Origin: Choristoneura fumiferana
Lineage: Eukaryota; Arthropoda; Insecta; Lepidoptera; Tortricidae
Assembly (NCBI RefSeq): GCF_025370935.1
Contig: NC_133485.1
Coordinates: 1,177,257-1,241,256, forward strand
Reading direction: 5' to 3'
Length of the DNA: 64,000 nt
How positions within the stretch are numbered: the first letter of the stretch is position 1; every line of letters begins with the position of its first letter. Position numbers and translations under genes: made by a program. Under the pieces are notes generated by a model, which ran no database searches, had not been told where the DNA came from, and saw only the letters and a program-made list of their open reading frames with translations. Below are positions 48,585-58,840 of the stretch, piece by piece.

Positions 48585-49310
48585 ACAAAGAAGAATAATC
48601 CAAATCACATCAAGAGGCCTATGAACGCGTTCATGGTGTGGTCACAGATAGAACGCAGGAAAATATGCGAGCAGACACCTGATATGCACAATGCGGAGAT
48701 CTCTAAAAACCTTGGTCGTGTGTGGAAGACTCTCAACGACGTGCAACGTCAGCCCTTTATTGATGAGGCGGAGAGATTGAGACAATTGCATATGCGAGAA
48801 TATCCTGACTACAAGTACAGGCCACGCAAGAAGGCGGCTAAGCCTGCTCAGCGCACCGGTGCCATCTCTAAGCAGAAGCGCAAACAGCGTGCCGACTCCA
48901 ACAACAACAGGGGTGTCTCCAGACGACGGTCGAGGCCCACGCCCCCTTCAGTTCCGAGCGTGCCTCCAGAAACGCCGGCGCCTACTTTGTTACCATTACC
49001 AGCGTCTCCTGCTGGCTCGCCTGACTCCCCTGAATCCGCCTGCTTCTACGAGGAAAGCAGTCGCCGCGAGCAGGCAGACCTCTCGGACCTGTACTCGATC
49101 ACGGATCTGCTTCCTCTCCCCGCGGATTGCGAAGTCGACATCGACGACGTGCTAGCGACGGACATGGACTCGTTCGAGACGGCGTCCTCCTCGTCGGGGT
49201 CCCACTTCGAGTTCTCCTGCACGCCGGACGTGTCCGACATGCTGAGCGAGATTGGCGTGGCGGGTGACTGGGTCGACCACACGTTCTCTTCGTACCTCAC
49301 GTCGTCCTAG
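48585..49310 (+). CDS. SoxC: SoxC-group HMG-box transcription factor, last coding exon (5'-partial)
   Basis: The exon encodes 241 residues and a TAG. Residues 9-83 are a complete Sox HMG box, which bends DNA at WACAAW-type sites. It carries RPMNAFMVW at 11-19 and ends YPDYKYRPRKK, which doubles as a nuclear localisation signal. A very basic stretch (KQKRKQR, SRRRSR) and a Pro/Ser-rich linker follow. The last ~70 residues are acidic (DIDDVLATDMDSFE) and end with the SoxC signature GSHFEFSCTPDVSDML ... GDWVDHTFSSYL, matching the C-terminal activation domain of SOX4/11/12. Group C is favoured over B, E or F by QIERRKI, PDMHNAEISK and this tail. The HMG box is not interrupted by an intron. The N-terminal region is missing and must lie in an upstream exon. 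GC content rises sharply in the 3' half compared with the flanks. The ATG at 48621 lies inside the HMG box and is not the real start. Confidence 0.95.
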   Translation, partial: TKKNNPNHIKRPMNAFMVWSQIERRKICEQTPDMHNAEISKNLGRVWKTLNDVQRQPFIDEAERLRQLHMREYPDYKYRPRKKAAKPAQRTGAISKQKRKQRADSNNNRGVSRRRSRPTPPSVPSVPPETPAPTLLPLPASPAGSPDSPESACFYEESSRREQADLSDLYSITDLLPLPADCEVDIDDVLATDMDSFETASSSSGSHFEFSCTPDVSDMLSEIGVAGDWVDHTFSSYLTSS

Positions 49311-50475
49311 AGCGGCGAGCAGGTCGCCACGGCCGCAGCCGTTCCACTGATCTCATGCGGTCGGCCCTGAGCCGCCCAATAGAGGCCGACGACGCGGCGA
49401 CCGCTTGCCGCCCCGCCTAGAGAGTGCCTACATCCAAAATGACGTGTCGATTTGGATTCAATGTACAAAGTTATTTAATAAGGATCGAGGGTGAACAATT
49501 TTATTTAAGTGATCAACCAACCGTTCGCGGTCGAATTCATCATGAGTTCTCGATTTTGGTTTCTTGATTGTTTTTGTAGATAACGATCGAATGCTCTGTT
49601 GTAATCGGCGACGCTTCATGTCAAGTCGTCAGTGTATCGGGTTTTAAACATAGGCTGTGAGTTGGTTCTCGTTTTACGTCGCTTTCGTTTAAATTTTATG
49701 GGGGTAATTTCCAAAGATCACGGCACGTCTCAGATGCATCTCAGTACATAATCCGTCTACTCTCCGTCGCTGGTTTGCAGCCGGTCCGGCTGTCGCGTCC
49801 GTGTTCGATACGTGTACATTACTCGACTTGGCTTCTAGTGCATTCTGAAAATACTTAGTGACTTCGCGTTTTATATTTCACTCCTTTTTATTTTATTAAC
49901 AATTTGTACTTTAAGAGAAATCGTCATTTTTACTTTGGAAGTGTCTTAGATGAAATAATTATTGTATCATTCGATTAATAGAAAAATAAGACTAGATTAG
50001 TCATGATTGTCTTGCGTTCCACCGTACGTAAGTTCACTTTATACTTTGATGCACTTGTAGGTGATAGTTTGAGAATTATATTGTTTATGTCGGAAGCTAA
50101 TCGGTATGTCATTGAAAGAATTATGGAGTGCGGGAATTTCGAGAATGTTATTGACCGAGTAGAGCCCCTACTATGGTTCTTTGTCGTCGCGCGGGTGCCT
50201 TTGCAGCTCGTGGATTTCATTTTAGCCGCGCGACTTTGTCTGTAAACCCATAGTACGGGCTTAGGGGTGAGATTTCTATTCGAGTTGGTATTGCTATTAT
50301 GTATGTTAGAATGTTAAGGTAAGATATAATCTCTGTTCAATGGTAAGGCATGAAATTAAAAATGTACAGTAACGACGGCACCCAAGATTGATGCGAAGGG
50401 ACACTTTCTTTCTTTTTTTCTTCACGCAAATCTTTTGAACACAAACGTCTATAGAAAGATACATATCAATAAAGG
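49311..50475 (+). other. SoxC: SoxC 3' UTR, minimum extent
   Basis: This directly follows the TAG. The first 120 bases are still GC-rich, then composition falls to background. The first convincing poly(A) signal is AATAAA at 50468-50473, followed by a GT-rich stretch (TGTATTGTATCGTGGGACGG) at about the right distance. Open frames here (49975-50245 on both strands) are not supported as genes. Confidence 0.5.
50468..50473 (+). terminator. SoxC: Candidate poly(A) signal of SoxC (proximal)
   Basis: Canonical AATAAA, 1.16 kb after the stop, with a GT-rich downstream element. Further candidates lie at 51481-51486 and 53834-53839. Confidence 0.4.
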
Positions 50476-53400
50476 GAATGTATTGTATCGTGGGACGGTG
50501 GTAATAAGTCGGTTCGACAAATTCGTTAGGTTTCACTCAAAATGTTTTGCTATTTCAAACTCTGTGATTTACTTTATGGATTTTCTAAATTATAAGGTTC
50601 TAGTGGAGACTGATAACGCTATAGATTAGTTTTAGCCGCGCTAGCTTCTCAGAATTTTAATTTTAAAAACTGGTCGTGATTATACGGTGCCTCGGGATCT
50701 CTTTGTGGTTAGACTTGACTTCAATTTCTTCTTTACTTTATTGAGTTTGTGACGTTGAACTAAGATTCTAAATAGATATTTTCATTTCCAAACTTCTCTG
50801 CTTTATATAAAGAAGGAAACGCATAAGTACTTTTCCACTATACGATCAAATTACAAAGAGATTGTCCTGGCTTTAGTATAAAAAAATTCACTGTGTACCT
50901 ATTTTTGATAATTTGCGTTACTATGGAAGTCGGGCTAATCATCTTCAGTCGGTAACAGTGGGAGGTCACTGACCAGCAAATGACAAATCACAAGTTGTTG
51001 ATGATGATGCAGAAACTAACGACGACCCTGATCATGATGAACCTGAGTCCTACAGTAACGCAGAAGCTAAATTGTAAATTGTTGCTAATGTCTGTCAATT
51101 CATTGAAAATGGTGTCAGTTAGTTAGGAGGTAATGTTTACAAAAAATAATATTTCCGCAGTTATAAGATAAAATAACTCTTCTAAAAATACTATTTCATG
51201 TGAAATCAACATTGTAGGATACCTGTGTCCTTCATTAAATAAGGGATCCGTTGTGGGAGAAAATGCTTTACCAATATTATTATATTCTTATAAGTATATA
51301 TGTAAAAAAACGAGTTCATGTATAACTTAGTAAGTGTCTATGGAATCCAATTATTGAAAATGCATAAATACATGTTATCTATACATTAATGTACTGCGAA
51401 ACTGTAAGTTTAACTGTCTTGTGTGTTCTAGGGCGATATTATTATATTAATAATACATTGTAATTATTAAAAGGGAAAAAAATAAATTTGTGCCTAATAT
51501 GTCTTGGAACTCTTCAATGTATATTTTAGTGATGCTCAACAACTATTTTTAAGCGCGTAGTGGACTGTAGATGCTGTTAAAATATCTAATAATATATTAT
51601 AAACTACATTTAAGATTTCCTTTAACGCCAGATATGCATTTTCAACTAGTTTTGCTTCATAAATAATTATAAAAATATGCCTTTGAAAAATTACTTCACA
51701 ATTTTTGATACAACATCAAAGATTTTGAAAAATTTCTCAGAGATTATTGTAAAATATATTTTTGCTACGTAAAACATCCCTCCATGTTTTTCAAAAATTT
51801 TGACAATAATTCTTGTTTTTTATTGCATTGATCTGGTCTGGATTCGTCGTGACTATGATTTCATACTCTGTTGCTTTGTTTCTAAAACTCAAACAAAATT
51901 GCAACAAAAATACAAAATCCAACGAGAAAAAGCAATATTTAAAAGTCTTGTAGTAGATTAGAAATAAAACCGACGCTCAAAGTTAGAATTTAATAATCCT
52001 CAGCAAATTAAAATAACTACATTGTTAAAGTGATACAGATTACTATACGTAATAAATCAGAAGTAATTGCAGATGAAAAAAAATACAATAATAATGTCAT
52101 CTTGGCAGCAGACAATGAAGAAACTTGTGATTTTTAATAGCGAGGAGCATGCCTGTACTTTAAATCTACTGTTACTACGACACGGAATCGTTATGCATGG
52201 TAAGAGTAATTTCTAGATATAGGGCAAAAGCGTAACCCCGGGGATAACGATTAAAATACAACATCGAATTTATTGTCGTAATTAGCGCTTCTTGTTGTGG
52301 TTCTGAATTGGACTTATCAGGGTTTGACGTTTCATTTTAAATATTTAGATGTTAATCTTCGGAAAGTTTGAAGTCCTCCTTGGTATGTCCCCTAAAAGTT
52401 TGATCCTTTGCTTCTATGCCGGCTTTACTTCGTAGCTCACTCTCTTGTATTTGAAGGTATAATAAATCTATAAAATGTAAATAAGTACCTATTGAAACTG
52501 TTAATAATAAACGTCAAAATAAAGCGATACTGTGAGAAAAATTAGAGGGTATAAAATATGCGTCTCAAAAATAAATATCATAGAGGACGTAGTTAGTTGT
52601 TGTAGGTTATATATAATTAATAATTGTTGTACTTCATTTAACAGCTTTGGGCTTGACATCCGAGTAGATGAACCCAAATATAGCATCAGATAGGCCTCCC
52701 TAACTATAACGATGTAAAATAAAAATAAAAACTTGAATTTAGTGATTTGTACATGCGATTGATCAAAATGTTAGTGATTTACTCACAGAACTGAAAAGTT
52801 GAAAATATTCTCGTTATGTTATGTGTTTGAAAATTGAATCGTAATTATATCTCTCTGTATCATATGTATGTATCACGATTGTTAATTTAATTGATAAGTC
52901 TTTTCTATGGTAAGTATTTTTTTCATTTCATCTTTGAGATACAACGAAACTGTCCCTCTGTTTTTCGTCCTACCAAACACATCATGTAACCTTATTAAAA
53001 TATTAACTGGTATCTAATTGGTGTCTATAAGATGATTAAATTAAAAAAATAAATAACCCTTGTATTGTATATCAACATCTGTAGTGTATCTGTAATAATA
53101 ATGTTATTTTCCGAGTCGTTGTTGAGGTAGCTGTGTCATTAATGATAATTGGTATAACGATAAACCTAATGATAATGATAAAACAAACAAAAATTTTCGC
53201 ACAATCTGAATCAAGGAACTAACATAGGTTAAACAATAATAGGTATATAATAATGATTACGAGTAAGTAACAGATATACTGGCAGTAATAGACGTGATTG
53301 ACTTATAAGTAAGTATTTAAGTTTTCAAATTGGTCCTTAATTTGACGCTTAACTTATAACCAATCCACTTTTCTACAAAATAAGTAGGAACGAGGTGTGC

Positions 53401-53860
53401 ATTGGAAAATATAGATGCATGAGAGTTCAGTGTTGAAGTTGGTCTGTAACCTTTGTATCTGGCACACTGTTTTGTCCCAGTCACTTCCGAAGCAATGTTT
53501 TCGACGCTTGTATCTTTCGCGTAGTGTTCAAATCGTTACAACTCGAATGAGTTTTCTAAGCATGGTAAAGGAGGTTGTTAATATTTTCGATTTAACTTTA
53601 TTCCAGTTATTTTACTGTAAATAAGATTTTCTTTGATCAAATTTATTAGGAACAAAGAAGTGTTAATAAAAATGGTCCACTAAGCTCTATCAAGTACTGT
53701 TAAGGTAATTTTATGGTGTTACCGCATACGTATACTTTGAAATGGGTGTGCTTAAAATTTAATTGCTGAAATCTTTTGAAAAGTATAATATGCCAATCTT
53801 ATTCCTACTTTTGTAGCTAGAAAGCATGGCTTTAATAAATATACTGAATTCGACTGATGA
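50476..53860 (+). other. SoxC downstream region, possible long 3' UTR
   Basis: AT-rich DNA without repeats I can name. At 50973-51077 a 34-codon plus-strand frame is strikingly acidic (DDDAETNDDPDHDEPE). The AATAAA at 53834 is followed by TGTCTCGTGTG and would give a 3' UTR of about 4.5 kb if used. Confidence 0.35.
53834..53839 (+). terminator. Candidate poly(A) signal (distal)
   Basis: AATAAA with a GU-rich element (TGTCTCGTGTG) about 25-35 bases downstream. Whether the SoxC transcript reaches this far cannot be told from the sequence. Confidence 0.3.
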
Positions 53861-54835
53861 CAATGTCTCGTGTGATTATTTTTTCTGACACTTTATTTTC
53901 ATTTTTTGCCATTGGACTGTGTAAATATCTTGTTAATAATAAACTTCTTAAGGCCACATTGTGTTAAGGATTTTGAGAAATTTGTAAATCACACTACCGT
54001 GTGTTCCGAACCATTCTAGTCTATAATAAGATTTAGAACATTTACTTTGTTTCTACAATCTTTTAACTCTTTGTCATTTTTAATAAACGGAGCTAATCCA
54101 TGGCTTGTGTTTGCTTCACCTTTGAAGATCGTAGTGGCCTTTAAATGATTGATACCTGATTTTATAATTCAATTTATACCAAAAAAAATATGAAGCTCTT
54201 AGAAACCGTTACCGATGGATCTCTTGTAGTTCACTAACCGTTGACTCATTCGGCTTACCAAATAATGGAGACAGGTTGTTTTCAACTGTAATTGGTTCTA
54301 AAGTATTGTACATATTATTAGTGATCAGTTTTAAGTTTAAGGTATTAAACAGCGCAAGTCTCTCGAACAAATCAAAGATTGCCCCATCGGGGTTTATTTT
54401 ATAAACCTCTTATCCGGCAATAGTTTTATTTGTATTCATAAGTTATTGTCGAGAGTACTATCGTTTAATCCTACATTATTTTTCCCTTGTCCGTTGTATA
54501 AATTATTGACGTGTATTTCTTAAGATACCTACTATAATTGCATATATGTACGTAGTCTTTTTAACTGTTAAGTATGAAATAATAATACTGTAGCTATGGA
54601 TAAGACAAAAGTGTACATTTTGTATCGTACTTTGTTTCAATAATGAATATATATTATTATAAATAAGTGGTAAAAATAAATCATCCAGTTTTTTAAAAAT
54701 TACCAGATTTTCAGTTGTAAACTTCCCATCTCCCATAACTTAAATAGCAAAAACATACTAAATACAATACATACGAGTATAGTGATGTGATGAATACAAA
54801 ATGTTTCTTAAAGTTATATTAACGGTTGCATTACA
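53861..54835. other. Gene-free stretch
   Basis: AT-rich DNA with a minus-strand 77-codon frame that has no recognisable content. No repeat is identified. Confidence 0.4.
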
Positions 54836-54980
54836 CACACATCATATCATGGCTTATTATAAGCTCCACTGCTGGACACAGGCCCCCTCTGAGAATGAGA
54901 GAGCTTGGGCTGTAGTTACCACACGAGCCCAGTGCCGATTGGAAACTTAATACACACACCAGTAAATTGATTGCAATAGT
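54836..54980 (-). repeat. Diverged 3' half of the (GATGAT)n-tailed SINE
   Basis: Plus-strand CTCCACTGCTGGACACAGGC, CTGAGAATGAGAGAGCTTGG, GAGCCCAGTGCCGATTGGAA and TAAATTGATTGCAATAGTAG match the landmarks at 37021-37290 with many substitutions. The simple tail is reduced to CATCATATCAT. Confidence 0.65.
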
Positions 54981-55359
54981 AGCTTGAATTACACACTTAC
55001 ACATAAAATTAAGCTGACAAGTAATTTCGATAAGTGAAAATAGTGTATACTTTTCATAAATACCTACACGAAAGGAGAACCTGTAACCGCTGTACGTAAG
55101 TATAAATGAATATAAGTAAAAGTGTAAGTATTGTACCTACAAACATTTAATTTTGATGGGTCTTAGATAGAGAAACTACGAGTATACGAAAATCGAACGA
55201 TGTATACGAACTGTCTAGTCTGAGACAGTAGGTACCTAGTAGAATGTATACACAGGATGTTTGGCAGGTTGTGTTCCAAGTGACTAGGGTGGTAGGGACG
55301 CTTTCAATATTAGGCCAATTAACTCATCATCATCATGTTTAACAGGCCTAAATTGATGT

Positions 55360-55620
55360 TTAAAATAATAATAACAATAATATTTATTGTACTCAAAAAG
55401 AAGTGTTACAATTAACATAAACTTAAGTTTGTACAAAAGGGTCGTAAGTAAATGGTCGAGCTTTTGACCCCTAAACTAGGTTTAACCCTGTGCCTTAGGG
55501 GCTTGAGTTCGTCCGAAATTAATGTCTTAAACAAACATGTTCTTGGACAATGTAACAGCACATTAAGCAGTAGTAAAAATGCAATATATAACAAAAATAA
55601 TTATAGGACGTCATCCCTCG
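55360..55620 (-). repeat. Probable retroelement 3' region with (AAT)n tail
   Basis: On the minus strand the sequence ends in GAGTACAATAAATATTATTG, a poly(A)-signal and triplet tail. The preceding part (GGACGAACTCAAGCCCCTAA, GGGGTCAAAAGCTCGACC) has the feel of a dispersed repeat, but there is only one copy in the window. The plus-strand 110-codon frame at 55452-55784 is not convincing as a gene. Confidence 0.3.
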
Positions 55621-55782
55621 GTGACAAGAATTTAGGTTCTGTAGTGATAGGTTTCAATGGGATGAACGTTGGGATACCTACTTACAATCTAACTGTAATA
55701 CTTGAGGTAGATATGTCATTGTGCATTATGTTATTAAATAATCTACTAATTTTCGCAATCGGGTCATTATTCAAGAGAATGT

Positions 55783-55980
55783 AAATAAAAAACATTAAAT
55801 TTAAAAATCAAAAACCCGACTGCTTTAAAAACTAAAAGGAAGAAATTAAGTCTAGTGGTCAAGAACTCTGTCAAGAAGCTCGTTTAAGGTTCAACAGTCG
55901 GGACCCATTCAAAATATCTTGGCATTGGCATTTAAAGCAGTCGGGTTTTTTGATTTTTTAAATGTAATGTTTTTTATTTT
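55783..55980. mobile_element. Inverted-repeat element with ACCCGACTGC arms
   Basis: Left arm 55783-55829 (AAATAAAAAACATTAAAT, then CAAAAACCCGACTGCTTTAA) is mirrored by right arm 55931-55980 (TTTAAAGCAGTCGGGTTTTT, then TTTAAATGTAATGTTTTTTA). The spacer is about 100 bp. The palindromic word ACCCGACTGC is also found at 56314-56323 as GCAGTCGGGT, so a larger composite unit ending there is possible. No transposase. Confidence 0.7.
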
Positions 55981-56084
55981 GTACTTTTTTAATATTTCTG
56001 TGAAAATAGTAGATTAAAAGTATTATAACCCATACATATTTAGAATGGGCTAATTTTTAGCTTTTGTTTGATTCCCATATTGTT

Positions 56085-56330
56085 ACAATACAAAATATAT
56101 TTTTTTCATTCCTTCGCCATATTTTTTTTCGCAGACGCCATATTGAAATGTTATATACCCTATGTCACTCCGACAGTTATGACGAATCCAATGATACCTC
56201 ATATGTTACAATCCGTCCAGCCGTTTAGGCTGCAGCGAGGACCAAAGAAATGGACATACATACCCACATACATACATACATACATACGCTTGAAAAACAT
56301 AACCCTCCTTCGGGCAGTCGGGTAAAAAAA
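56085..56330. repeat. Repeat ending GCAGTCGGGTAAAAAAA with CATA microsatellite
   Basis: CATATGTTACAATCCGTCC, AGCGAGGACCAAAGAAATGG, a (CATA)n run near 56257-56284, then AACCCTCCTTCGGGCAGTCG. The terminal GCAGTCGGGT is shared with the inverted-repeat element to its left, suggesting one damaged transposon. Confidence 0.45.
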
Positions 56331-57105
56331 CAAATAAGGTAAGTAAATGAGCTGACATAATCACTATACCTTGACCGTTCGTAAAAGAGCTTACACCATC
56401 ATTACGGACAGGGATTAAGCAAGTTTAAGTACACCCAAAACTACTACCCCAAACAGGCTATTCGAAAGCTGTAAATTTTTAACTCAAATTCTTCAGTTAA
56501 CGATATAATACAGGACGATGCCATTGGCGAATTCGAGGAAAATAAACGACTGCCTTAATATGAGGAAGGGCAAATAAAAATAAAATAAATTGCGGTCATA
56601 AATTTGAATAACAGAAGGATCGCGGTCTGAAGGTAATTGTGTTTCATTAGTCGAATGTATGACGTGGATGAGTAAAATTTTGAGAAGTACAATTAAAGAA
56701 CGTTCTACAGAAGCGCCATAAAATGTTGAAACGATTTGAAAGTGTTTAATGAACCGAGCTTCGGTTTTAAAAGACGCGTAATTAGTCTATGGGTTCAGGG
56801 ACATATTATGCCACTGTTCCACCGATCCTACCACTAGTATTACCTACTATCCTTATATCGTTACTAATACTTCATGATGATGATGAAGGATGTGGTAGGA
56901 TTAGCGGGACGCATCATGCCCCTAAAACTGCAATTGATACTATTCGATGTTTTTTTTTAGTTATTATTTCTTCCTAACGTGTTTTTCCTGTGTATCGAAT
57001 ATGTGTAAATAAATGCCCCTCTCTTTCTAAAACCATCGACCTTATTACCCACGTCTTTTATATAACCATATAGCTCTGTCCGTAAAAAAACAATTCTTAC
57101 TTATC
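56331..57105. other. Gene-free stretch
   Basis: Balanced to AT-rich DNA with a short open frame at 56789-56977 that has no recognisable content. Confidence 0.35.
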
Positions 57106-57320
57106 CTTATTAATATTATAAATATAAATGCGTATTAAGTACGTCTGTCTGTTATGTACCTCTTCACACTTAAACTGCTGAATCGATTTCGTTGAAATTT
57201 AGTACGGAGATAGTCTGAGACCCTGTGAAGGACTTTGTATCTCGGAAAATTGCAAAGCTCACGTTAGGTCATCGAATTCTTCGCAGGCAGAACCTAAAGT
57301 TTGTAAATGAGTGTGTGTTT
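57106..57320 (+). repeat. Retroelement-derived interspersed repeat
   Basis: TTAATATTATAAATATAAAT, TACGTCTGTCTGTTATGTAC, CTCTTCACACTTAAACTGCT and GAATCGATTTCGTTGAAATT with AGTACGGAGATAGTCTGAGA are the ordered landmarks of a repeat common in lepidopteran genomes. It is moderately diverged. Confidence 0.6.
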
Positions 57321-57748
57321 GTGTTTGCAAAATGGCTGAACGAATTTGTAAGACATTTATTTGCGGAGACTAAGTAGTTACATATAAAAATTATTAAGTG
57401 GTACGTTTGCGAGACACAAATCAACAAAAAGACGTCGCAGCCATGTTAAAACGAACTCATTCAAAGTAAACAATAGAATTTTCATATTTTATAACATAAT
57501 AAATGTCCGGGCGGGTCTATTAAAACGTTTTTGAAACAATAACAAAGCAAACGTCTGCCGTCACGGGCTCTGCATCCAAAGGAGGCATCAGTATTCGACG
57601 CGTGATACGGGCACGGTACGGAAAAGGTCGGCAAGGCAAAACACTCATACGCAAACGACAGGCATTTGATTTTTCACCGCTAATTGGAAATGGGATGGTC
57701 GTGAAAGATTGAGGCGAGGAAATGTTATGTTCATCATCATCCCGGCCT
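57321..57748. other. Gene-free stretch
   Basis: No gene is seen. A minus-strand frame (57520-57777) runs through moderately GC-rich sequence without recognisable content. A short CATCATCAT run lies at 57732-57740. Confidence 0.35.
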
Positions 57749-57914
57749 ATTAAATGATATTGTAACGGATAATTCACGTCTTAAATCGAGTTTAGCTCGA
57801 CATGTTTCGGGCTATTTCGTAGCCCTTCTTCACAGGAGCACGCGGCTGCCGCAACACGTGCACTACGCGCCACCGCTCTGCTCTGCGCGATTGTCCGTTA
57901 CAATATCATTTAAT
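57749..57914. mobile_element. Inverted-repeat element with GC-rich core
   Basis: ATTAAATGATATTGTAACGG with ATAATT at 57749-57774 is mirrored by GATTGTCC followed by GTTACAATATCATTTAAT at 57889-57914. The core holds a second hairpin (TCGAGTTTAGCTCGA) and GGGCTATTTCGTAGCCC, followed by CTTCTTCACAGGAGC. A fragment of one arm and its flank is also present near 12467-12533. Confidence 0.65.
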
Positions 57915-57944
57915 ATGAGTGAGTCTCACGGTAGTTTCATGTTC

Positions 57945-58256
57945 AAAATACCAGCCTATATACGTCCCACTGCTGGACACAGGCCTACCCTCAGAATGGG
58001 GGCTTGGGCCGTAGCTCCCACGCGGGCCCAGTGCGGATTGGGAACTTTACACACATCATTGAATTACTTCGTAGATTTGTGCAGGTTTCCTCAAAATGTT
58101 GTTGCTTCACCGTATTAGCTCGTGGTAAATTTTATAATTTCGCAAATGAATTTCGAAAAACTCAGAGATGCGAGCCGGGGTTTGAGCCGACGATCCTCTG
58201 CTTGAGAGGGCATAGGTCAAACTTGGGTCAAACCACTGGGTCACCACGGCTCTCGT
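57945..58256 (-). mobile_element. (GATGAT)n-tailed tRNA-SINE, complete head
   Basis: On the minus strand it starts with GAGCCGTGGTGACCCAGTGG (box A region), then GTCGGCTCAAACCCCGGCTC (box B region), TCTGAGTTTTTCGAAATTCA, TACCACGAGC, GAGGAAACCTGCACAAATCT, AGTTCCCAATCCGCACTGG and GTGGGACGTATATAGGCTGG. It has the most complete head in the window. The plus-strand frames at 57858-58258 are by-products. Confidence 0.8.
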
Positions 58257-58333
58257 GACGTAAAACATATTGATAAAATAACTACTTATATTAAATAGTT
58301 CAAGCCAGGAACGGAAATGATCTTCCAATAACA

Positions 58334-58561
58334 CCAACAAAAAGTTGGAGAACCCCAATTTGTCACTTCAAAGTTCTATATCTCAAAAACAGCTGCACCG
58401 ATTTTGATGAAACATGCCTAAGAACCGTGGCTAGAAACCCTGCTTTCAAATAAATAAAACGCATCCAAATCGGTCCACCCGTTTAAAAGCTACAGTGCTA
58501 CAGACAGACAGACACACTAGCGGTCAAACTTATAACACACCTCTTTTTGCGTCGGGGGTTA
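58334..58561 (-). repeat. AAAAAGTTGG...GGGGGTTA repeat, intact copy
   Basis: CAACAAAAAGTTGGAGAACC, TGTCACTTCAAAGTTCTATA, CAGCTGCACCGATTTTGATG, AATCGGTCCACCCGTTTAAA, ACAGACAGACAGACACACTA and TTTTTGCGTCGGGGGTT. It gives the reference layout for the copies at 34499, 45651 and 61638. Confidence 0.75.
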
Positions 58562-58840
58562 AAACCATCGAAACTAGTCGAACCGTTCTTGGCTTATATA
58601 TAATCGTGAGTTGAAATGCCTATAGTGCCCGGCCGCTACGAAGTCAATCCTGTATCAAATTAATGTAATTGCTGCCCGAAAATATTTCAAAAATTAATTA
58701 CGCTCTGGTAGTTAATTCTAAATTAACAATTTGTTTTACTATCGGTTGACAGCACTTGAATCTTCGTCTGGTTACAGTTTGAGGTAGTATCAAAAATACA
58801 CGCTGTAGTTAAAAGCACACAAAGATTAAGAAATATTTGA

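Noticed and set aside
49046..49300. 84-codon antisense frame over the SoxC C-terminus
   Set aside because: Shadow of the GC-rich, acidic SoxC coding sequence on the opposite strand.
55452..55784. 110-codon plus-strand frame
   Set aside because: Antisense to a probable retroelement 3' region with an (AAT)n tail; no domain or splice support.
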